Assembly: GCA_023634235.1 (NCBI GenBank)
Contig: JAMKCF010000002.1
Span: 14,441,091 to 14,505,090, forward strand
Length of the DNA: 64,000 nucleotides
Direction of reading: 5' to 3'
Source of the DNA: Pisaster brevispinus
Taxonomy: Eukaryota; Echinodermata; Asteroidea; Forcipulatida; Asteriidae
Under the pieces are notes generated by a model. That model was not told the DNA's origin and did not search any database. It saw only the letters and a program-made list of their open reading frames with translations. The translations under genes and the position numbers were made by a program. This document shows, piece by piece, positions 57,220 through 64,000 of the stretch (position 1 is the stretch's first letter; each line of letters begins with the position of its first letter).

Positions 57220-58226
57220 CTGTGTGTGTCGTCTGCAGTTGTGCTAACAGAAAAAAAGAATGTTCTATTTAGACGCTAGCCACTGGAGGTGGTGTTGTCT
57301 ATGTCGTATCGAGCCCCCAGAGCCCGGAGAGCAAGTTCAGGAATTCAAAGAAACTAATTTCGCAGTTGTATCAAATCATATTGTACCCACTCTGTTTGTT
57401 GAAAATGAAGTCGTGTTTCAAATAGGAAAAAGGGGGGGGGGCCAGAAAGTGTAATTAAAATGAACAGCTTATTTGGCTGGTATCGCCTTCAGCAGCTTTT
57501 CATGGCCCTTAACTGATTCAGGCTTGGGTTACCATCTAGAAAAATCAATAGGAAGCTAGGTAGGCTCTTTATCGTCAGTCTCTTGGTGATTCTACAATAA
57601 GTGTTTGGAGTAGTTGGGTCTCTTTACAATTGACAAGATGGTGCAGTGAACTCTTGTACATGTAGCAACCTTTCTTTGACTTGTCTGTCTTAATGTGGTA
57701 GAAATGAAGAGAAACTGAAAGCGCCGATTCAAAAGCGAGGGTCATTCTGTTCTGATGTGCAACAGCAGGGGCGAGTTTTGGCGACTCCGAACAGAAACGT
57801 ATTTGAGCTTCGTTTAATTGATGAAGTGTTGGTTTTTTTTTTGCCAGCTCGGTTTTGCCGTGGAATGAGTTGTTGCTTCGGTTGGGCTTGGTTTCAAGAT
57901 GGCGGTTTTTACAAACTAACAAAAACTGATCACTGAATTCTTTATAATATGACTAACAGTAAAGCGTATGATGTAAATGCAGTTATAAAGACCAAGCTCA
58001 ATTACGCACAAAATAAAATAGAGGACGTATGTTTGAGAACGTTGTATTTCAAGAGATAAACCTACATCGCAAATTGTTTCTGGTTACCTGTTAATACCAA
58101 ACCCAGGCCTGCATCTTTAAATGGGCAAGACCTTGTACAGGCCTCCATCTCTAACTGGGCAAGATCTTCTTTTTTTCCATTTTGCAAGTGGCGCTTCCAT
58201 GTGTGAAAAATTGAACACTAAAGCAT

Positions 58227-58385
58227 GGGCCCAGTTCCATAGGGCTGCTTTACCGCAACAAGTAGCTAAGCACAAGTAATTATGCTTACCGCAATATGTT
58301 TACCAGCCAGACTACCGTGTGGCATTTGTGGCCGGTAGTGTAAGCAATATTTGACTGCTTCAAGCAGCTCTGTGAAACTGGGCCC
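58227..58385. mobile_element. Hairpin MITE, GGGCCC-type family, best copy
   Basis: The left end GGGCCCAGTTCCATAGGGCT and the right end AGCTCTGTGAAACTGGGCCC are strong inverted repeats. The interior has 'gcttaccgcaatatgtttac', 'cagccagacta' and 'gtgtaagcaatatttgact'. At 159 bp it is short and has no ORF. No clean target-site duplication could be read. Confidence 0.9.
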
Positions 58386-58589
58386 AGGTCAGCAGAGGTC
58401 ATGGATCTCTGGATGGCATTCCAGGGAGATATATACCTGTACTTTCACTAGCATTTAATAACCGTACCTGACTTGGTAATTAGTGTCAAAAAAAGTAAAT
58501 AACTTTGAATTACTGATGAGTTGTTGTCGGTCACAATACAATACAATTTTGTCCCCTCTCCAGATTGTTGTATTTATTTGAGAAGCCGG

Positions 58590-59060
58590 TCTGAAGTTCT
58601 TTGGGCCTTGATTTGAGGGACACTGAGGCATTGTGAAGGGTATTTTTTATTTTTTTGTGGAAGCTGAAAAGAGCCATTTAATGGGATTCTGTTGGGAAAC
58701 CGGAGCACAATCCTTGATAACAATCTGAGGCTGATAATTGGAATGATTTCATGTGCAGGTGTTTTGCCCTTGTGTTCTTTGCGGAGTGATTGAGAGCCAG
58801 ACTATGCTGAGGCTACTCACTGTCTGTCTGGTTCCCAACTCAATCCTGCCAATTCCTTTAATTAGCGGTGGGAAAAGCGGAGCCAGACTTTTTTAACCCG
58901 GATTGAGGACAGATATTATCTGTATGTTGCCAGACTCAACTTAGTGTATCTTTAGCTGTACAGGGGGGCGAGTTGGAACCAGACTGATTGTCCTGGTGAG
59001 GTCAAGTATTGTCTGTCGGATTCCCAACTCAACTCAACACCCTACTATTAAGCAACAGGT
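58590..59060. promoter_or_regulatory. Complex block with a degenerate 90-bp triplication
   Basis: Non-repetitive 5' part with GATAATTGGAATG, CCTTTAATTAGCGG and GGTGTTTTGCCC. Within it, AGCCAGACT...CTGTCTG...CCCAACTCAA-type units begin near 58795, 58881 and 58976, spaced 86 and 95 bp. It may be an enhancer built of repeated modules, or a worn tandem repeat. Confidence 0.3.
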
Positions 59061-61756
59061 GGTGTTTTATTAGAGGCTCCCTTGGTGCAGTGGCAAGTTG
59101 TCTCTTAAATCACGCAGTCCTTAATCAGGACTCCAAGGGAATCCAGCAGTAACTGGTGGCCATCATCTCCTCAATTCTGCTTAGCTGCTATCTCCTCAGT
59201 TCTGCTTAGCCATTATCTTCTTAGCACAATTACCCACATAGAGCTTTTAAAGCCTAGCAGATCTCCTTAGCAGATATTGGGAAGTATAGTCACAGGCAGT
59301 TAACACTTCATGGGTATTAAAGGGACAGTTATTTCCCCCCCCCCCCCCCGTCCCCCTTACAAACACTTAGTGCTTTACAATGAATTACTGTTAAGAAGCT
59401 TGCCTGCCCCTCTGCTGTAACCTCTGACACAAAGGTCAATCTACACACTTGTCCTGCTGAGGTCAACAACAGACTGTATGTCTAATGTGGCCAATCATTT
59501 ACAGTTGTCAACAGGTGGCAGACAACACTGTCTTCCTTGACTGTATCGGTACCCTCTTCAGCCTGTTGATCCACTTTCTGGGCGGAGATTCACCCCCCTC
59601 CTAATATTGCTCCTTGCTTTGGTCACCACTTCGAAACTTCAAGAATCATTTGTTCACAAAAAGAAAAACAGCCATTTTAAATAACCTCCAGTCCCACCAT
59701 CTCCCCCCCCCCCCCAAAAAAAAAAAAAAAGAAAGAAAGAAAATGTCACCTGAATACTTTGAAGTCGCTTTACTGGTGTGGTAATAATGTTTACTAAAGA
59801 AAATACAACACCAAATTCCAATCTCTGAAACTTGATAAATGTTTGATATCTCAATCAAACTGATTAGAGGAAGCTAAGATTTCATTTTGGTTTGGTGGGA
59901 AAACTTAATCAAAGATTCTTTCTGGGACACTTTTCCTCAAACATCAATCTGGGGATGGTTTTTTTTATTTTTTTATTTTTTTTTAGTTCCTACAAAACAA
60001 AAGTATTTATTATGTAAATGGTTGCTTCTAAAGTCATGCCAACTCTCAAAATATTCTAGAGATAGTGTTGCCATCACACTCACAAACATCCCCCTGAAAA
60101 ATAAAAAACTTCCCCAAACCACTAAAGAAAGAAAGTGGAATATTGGCACTAACTTTTTTGGCACTAACGTAATTGCAACACAAGGGACCTTGAACTGGAA
60201 CAAACAAAAAAAGGGAGAAAAAAAAAAGAATGAGTGTAAAAATTTTCACTTTTATACGAGTGCTGTGCCCTGCTCTTTGTTGAAACAATCCACTTCATGT
60301 TTTCCTGAATTTTATGACATTAATCCAAGAAGATTCGTCCTGGCCAGTTCCTGGCCTCTCTCTCTGAGAGAGAAGTCTTCCAAGGTGTCTACAGAAATGA
60401 CACAAACAAGAAGAGTTCAAGTTGAGGATGACAACAAGTGCTCCGAACAAAAACACTCCCTTTTTTTTTTTTTTTTTTTTTTGGTGCTCTCTCTACTTCC
60501 CTCGATTTTTGACAGAAGGTCATCTTAAGGGGTCCAGCAGGGTTGCCAGTTGGTGTAGAATCCCAACACTGTTGGTATTTGCGAGAGAGACGTGAGACGC
60601 CACCCCCACTGGTATTCCCTGAAGACCGGTGGGCTAATCATCATAGGGGAACATGATGATGACAATAATAGCGAGATAAGATAGGCACCCGGGCGATGGC
60701 TGTGACATTCACACCACCGCACTTGCACTCTTTGGAATGTAGGGGTCTTTCTTTCCGAAGGGATTTATCATCAATAATTGTAGAAATTAGACATCTGGCT
60801 GGCAGACATTCTAGAGTTGGTCTTTTTTTTTTTCTCTCTTTTTTTGTGGGGTTTGTTTTGGTGGCAGCATATTTTCTGCGTTTTGTAACAAGTTCAAAGT
60901 ATTTTTTCGATTGTTCTTTGTTTGCGGCAGCTGGGGTGGAATACTTAAATGAAAAATGCCAATCAAAGATTCATGGTAGAATGTTTCCTCCAAATTTCTA
61001 CACCTGGGAAAATTGTATCGATGTTCTCTTTGATCTATGAAATGGTGCACTGATATTCTTATTTCAGTAATATTTATGTGTAAATGTAAGGAATTTAAAT
61101 ATTATTGTTATAATTATTTGGCTTTGAGGTTTGAGTCTTGGGAGAGAGTCTTTGTCAACAAGTTGAGTGTTGAGGGTAAAGGAGGGTGGAGATCCATGAA
61201 GATTGAGAGTCAGTGTGATTTTTAAAAGTAAAGAGTAATTATTTATTTATTAATGTTTTATTAGAGTGTGCAAGCTCCACACCATTTTTATGAGATATGA
61301 TTTATGCTAGGATGGTAAGGGACCTCAATTATTGGGATCCATTGTGTCCTCTAGCATGTTGCCACCACCTTGGACATGTTCCCTGTATCCAATAACAGTG
61401 CTGAATGCTAGTATTCATTGCACATAAAGGAATCAGACTATTTCTCCTCCCAGCCTCGGTTTGGTTACATTGATTTGAACGGAAGAAAAAGCAAGATGGC
61501 AGCTCAAAGGTCTATTGTGGGGTATTGTTTGTCCCAAGCAGTAACCTTTTAAGAAGTCCATTGTTTTAAATTGTTGACACCTGTGGGTTATTGGTATCTC
61601 ATAAGTCAAAACAGTTCTCCCACCCTACCCCATTGGGATCACAGTGGGTGTATAACCCTGTACCCAAATTATACCCATAGGGGCAGAATGGCCTGAAGAC
61701 ACAATTTGTTACCCGACAGGTACCTATCTTTTTTTTTCTCTTCACATCCCATTGTG

Positions 61757-61771
61757 TGTGTGTGTGTGTGG
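61757..61771 (+). repeat. Short (GT)n microsatellite
   Basis: About seven GT units, not coding. Confidence 0.9.
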
Positions 61772-62199
61772 GGAGGGGAACAGACACCCCGTGTATGTTT
61801 TGAGTTTTCTGTTCTGTCTCCTTTTCCACCCTGAACAGTGTCTTTGAGGTGACAATGATAGCTGCAGGAGGGTAATTGGATTGTTGGTGAGAGAGGCAAT
61901 TTGCTGGGAGACTGACCTCGCCTCAGAACGAGGACACCCGTCCACCACCACAGTCTGGCTCAAGGGAAGCTCTGCCCATCTTGGGATCAGTCACTTTCTT
62001 ATCCAGAGGGACTTGGCTCCCTCGGGATGATCAAATCGAAACCTTACACTTCACCAGCTCAGATTCGGTCCCCAAAATATTTCTTGGTATTTTTCCAAAA
62101 TGTTATCATCGAAAGGCTATCACTCTAAAAGCTGTCACTCATGAAATTTTCCTTAAGTTCAAAAGCAATAAGCCACAAGGGAAGCTGACTGGGTTAACT

Positions 62200-62412
62200 T
62201 TGGGTTGAGCAAAGAAATATTGACAAGAGTGGGACATGGACCTGCACCTGCGACCTCCTGATTGACGTTACGGCACACCACCAACTGAGCTATCTAGCCC
62301 TAACGTTGGCATTCTCCCTATTTTGTCAATATCTGTTCGGGGGGGGGGGGGGGGGGGGGGGGGGTTGCCAGTCAGAAGCCTTACAGCCTGTAACTGCCAT
62401 TAACAGCCATAA
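62200..62412 (-). mobile_element. tRNA-related SINE, copy C (reverse)
   Basis: On the minus strand: the head GGCTTCTGACTGGC, a long G/C homopolymer, GAACAGATATTGACAAAATAGG, then GGGCTAGATAGCTCAGTTGG (core 62222-62299) and a worn anticodon arm. The tail TCAATATTTCTTTGCTCAACCC, in split form, matches copy A. B box GGTGCAGGTCC is degraded. Confidence 0.85.
62339..62364 (+). repeat. Run of 26 G inside SINE copy C
   Basis: The longest homopolymer of G in the window. It lies where copy A has only CCCC, so it expanded after insertion. True length uncertain because such runs sequence poorly. Confidence 0.9.
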
Positions 62413-62689
62413 TTCGCCCTCAGAAAAAGCAGACACAGACAAACAAACAACAAAAAACCAATAAATACTATAACGTTTAAAGCACAAGTTAAGCCTACTC
62501 TCTTGGTACTGCTCTCCGTTAGAGACTTTTTTTCTTTTTTTTCTTCTTTTTTGTATGGTGTAATTTTATGTTTTGAATGAAGCGGGTTGTTTTTCTAGTT
62601 TTTTTATATTAAATTTTTTTATTTGTTATTGCTTGACTCCTCTAAATAATCTGTGTTTTTGATTTAATAAAAAAAATCTTTCCTGGGAA

Positions 62690-63430
62690 TCGACGTCGCA
62701 GTCCAAAGCAATCGCGACTGCACGCTCACTTTCTATCAGCATTGTGGAGGGTGTCCACACGAGGTGATAAATTGGATATTACACTGGTAATTTAGCCCTC
62801 TGGATTGCTCCCAATTACATTGTCACAATTGATTCTGCCGATACTATCTCCCGTCCGCCGGCCGCTTGATCATCTCCCATCTCTCCTTCTCTCCTGACGG
62901 ATGTCGAGGCTGAATTGCAAGTGACATCCGCTCGGCCGCGGCCCCGGCAGATTTCCCGAGCCCGGCTCTAAGATTGGCAGATCAACGGCACAATTACAGC
63001 CCCGTCTTACGGCTTTTAAACGCTAATTCCAACGTAAAGTGGCCGGCCCTTCTACGGCAACACGCAGCTCTGTAGTAGCAATTGTGGGGGCTTGAGAAGT
63101 GACAGAGCATCGCGTCTCTCCTCTGCCTGGCTTATTGCAGTCGATCGAGCAGGTAAATTGATTTTACTCCTGGGGCCGCCCCGCTCTGCAATCAAATAAC
63201 TGGTTGATATGACCATGGCATGAGGGGGAATCTATCAGCATTGCTCAGGGCGGGGGATGAGTGTGACAGCGTGGCGTGAGCCCGCATGTAGTCGGGCTCA
63301 TTGTTTCTTGATTGTTTTATCTGTTTAACGGCTTGAGAGCTGCTGTTGATTCTTTCACTTGAGGATTGCGGTCTCTGCGGAGAGCCTGTCTTTGGGCTTG
63401 TTCGTCTTTGTGCCAATATTTTTCCAATTG
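62690..63430. promoter_or_regulatory. Large candidate conserved enhancer block
   Basis: About 700 bp with almost no homopolymers and a higher GC content than its flanks. It has clustered homeodomain-like sites: GGTGATAAATTGG, GGTAATTTAGCCC, CCCAATTACATTGTCACAAT, GCACAATTACAGCCC, CGCTAATTCC, AGGTAAATTGATTTTAC and GGGCTCATTGTTTC (SOX-like). GC-rich linkers such as GGCCGCGGCCCCGG lie between. Short open stretches have no domain. This is the best-looking regulatory island of the window. Confidence 0.4.
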
Positions 63431-63786
63431 ATCATTAAGCATAGAAGAGGACATGATCCAACACAGTGACTTGTAACCCGTCTTTATAAGGTGACAGCTA
63501 TAAAGTTTGTCGGCGAGCTTTTTGTCACTGTTCGCCTTTATCTCCAGTCAATCCATGAGCTTTCTTGTTTTTTTCTCACTCATGCATTCATCCACATTTA
63601 TTTCCAATATGGAAATCAAAATATACAACTGCATGAACAGAGATTATACATAAGTCTGTATGGAGGTATCACCCGTAAAAGAAAAAAAGCTTGTAGGCTG
63701 GTGGGAAGCCCTGCACAAAACAAAACCCAAAACAGCACATGTTAAAGATTTTCCTCCTGGGGGCCGCCCCGCTCTGCTCTCAAAGC
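63162..63786 (+). repeat. Direct repeat of about 37 bp, copies 587 bp apart
   Basis: Copies at 63162-63197 and 63748-63786 share ATTTT(A/C)CTCCTGGGG, GGGCCGCCCCGCTCTGC and TCAAA. Their left flanks (GGTAAATTG and TGTTAAAG) also look alike. GC-rich words of this length do not recur elsewhere in the window. Confidence 0.85.
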
Positions 63787-64000
63787 TTTGAATATTTAAA
63801 AAAAAAAAGGGAATCTTAGAAAGGAATGAGACAGGAAAGGAAAGAAGGCCTGTGGTAGCATCATAACAATTTCTCTTAGGGGTCATTGGTATTACAAATA
63901 TTTTTTTGGTACTGCAAATAATTTTTTTGTAAAATTGAAGAAATTTTTTTGTGCAAATAAATTGATAATATTTTGGGGTAAAAAAACCACCAAAAACTAC
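63431..64000. other. End of window, intronic-looking DNA
   Basis: AT-rich sequence with homopolymers after the second copy of the 37-bp repeat. I see no exon, splice-bounded ORF or RNA gene here. Confidence 0.5.

Larger units (their letters stand above)
27340..64000 (+). other. Intron downstream of the PRDM exon (continues past the window)
   Basis: It starts with a clean GTAAGT donor. The expected next exon would carry the second half of the PR domain, with a W-x-K-Y-like motif and a Cys-rich end. I did not find it on the + strand, so the intron probably runs beyond 64000. Unlisted parts (for example 27.4-28.1, 33.1-34.2, 34.8-36.7, 38.3-40, 41.8-43.3, 44.3-45.8, 47.4-50.6, 51-53, 53.7-55.4 and 59.1-62.1 kb) are AT-rich with homopolymers, and I see no gene in them. 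Confidence 0.6.

Noticed and set aside
59887..60528. 213-codon + strand ORF, the longest in the window
   Set aside because: It runs through poly-T and poly-A tracts, giving Phe and Lys runs, and has no domain. The openness comes from homopolymers.

Overview
This is eukaryotic genomic DNA, almost certainly from a marine invertebrate deuterostome and most likely an echinoderm (a sea star is my best guess). Three things point there: one exon of a PRDM3/PRDM16 (MECOM-type) gene, a tRNA-related SINE, and fold-back MITEs whose sequence resembles abundant sea-star repeats. The repeat resemblance is from memory and was not looked up. The window is very gene-poor. Its background is AT-leaning and full of A/T homopolymers, long G/C runs and microsatellites. 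There are no bacterial-style operons, no CRISPR array and no clear structural RNA gene.

The only coding sequence I can name is a 395-bp exon on the + strand at 26945-27339. It has a good acceptor (TTTCAG) and donor (GTAAGT). It encodes an acidic and proline-rich N-terminus, a 13-residue polyglutamine tract and the first half of a PR (SET-related) domain. It enters in phase 1 and leaves in phase 0, right after the Trp-Glu pair where vertebrate MECOM/PRDM16 also break. A possible short upstream coding exon ends at 1645: ATG AAT G followed by GTGAGT, which is phase-compatible. If it is real, 1646-26944 is a 25-kb first intron. Everything from 27340 to the end then reads as the next intron; I found no later PR-domain or zinc-finger exon in it.

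Layout: 1-1550, upstream or intronic sequence with a short direct repeat. 1550-1645, CpG-bearing stretch ending in the candidate first exon. 1646-26944, candidate intron with a SINE, several hairpin MITEs, a nested MITE, degenerate tandem repeats, and blocks of complex CpG-bearing sequence (about 6.15-6.95, 7.74-8.3, 9.24-9.72, 10.78-11.1 and 12.05-12.56 kb) that look like cis-regulatory DNA. 24.86-25.2 kb, a promoter-like block with CCAAT and GC boxes. 26945-27339, the PRDM exon. 27340-64000, intron with candidate regulatory islands (28.14-28.56, 31.96-32.34, 55.49-55.76, 58.59-59.06 and 62.69-63.43 kb), a 68-69-bp minisatellite at 43.3-43.8 kb, a 350-bp fold-back at 46.7-47.05 kb, pairs of old dispersed repeats and further SINE and MITE copies.

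Together this looks like the 5' part of a large developmental transcription-factor locus: one small exon in very long introns that carry regulatory islands. Calls of conserved non-coding elements rest on texture (complex, non-repetitive, homeodomain-like AT cores), not on alignment, and are scored low for that reason.
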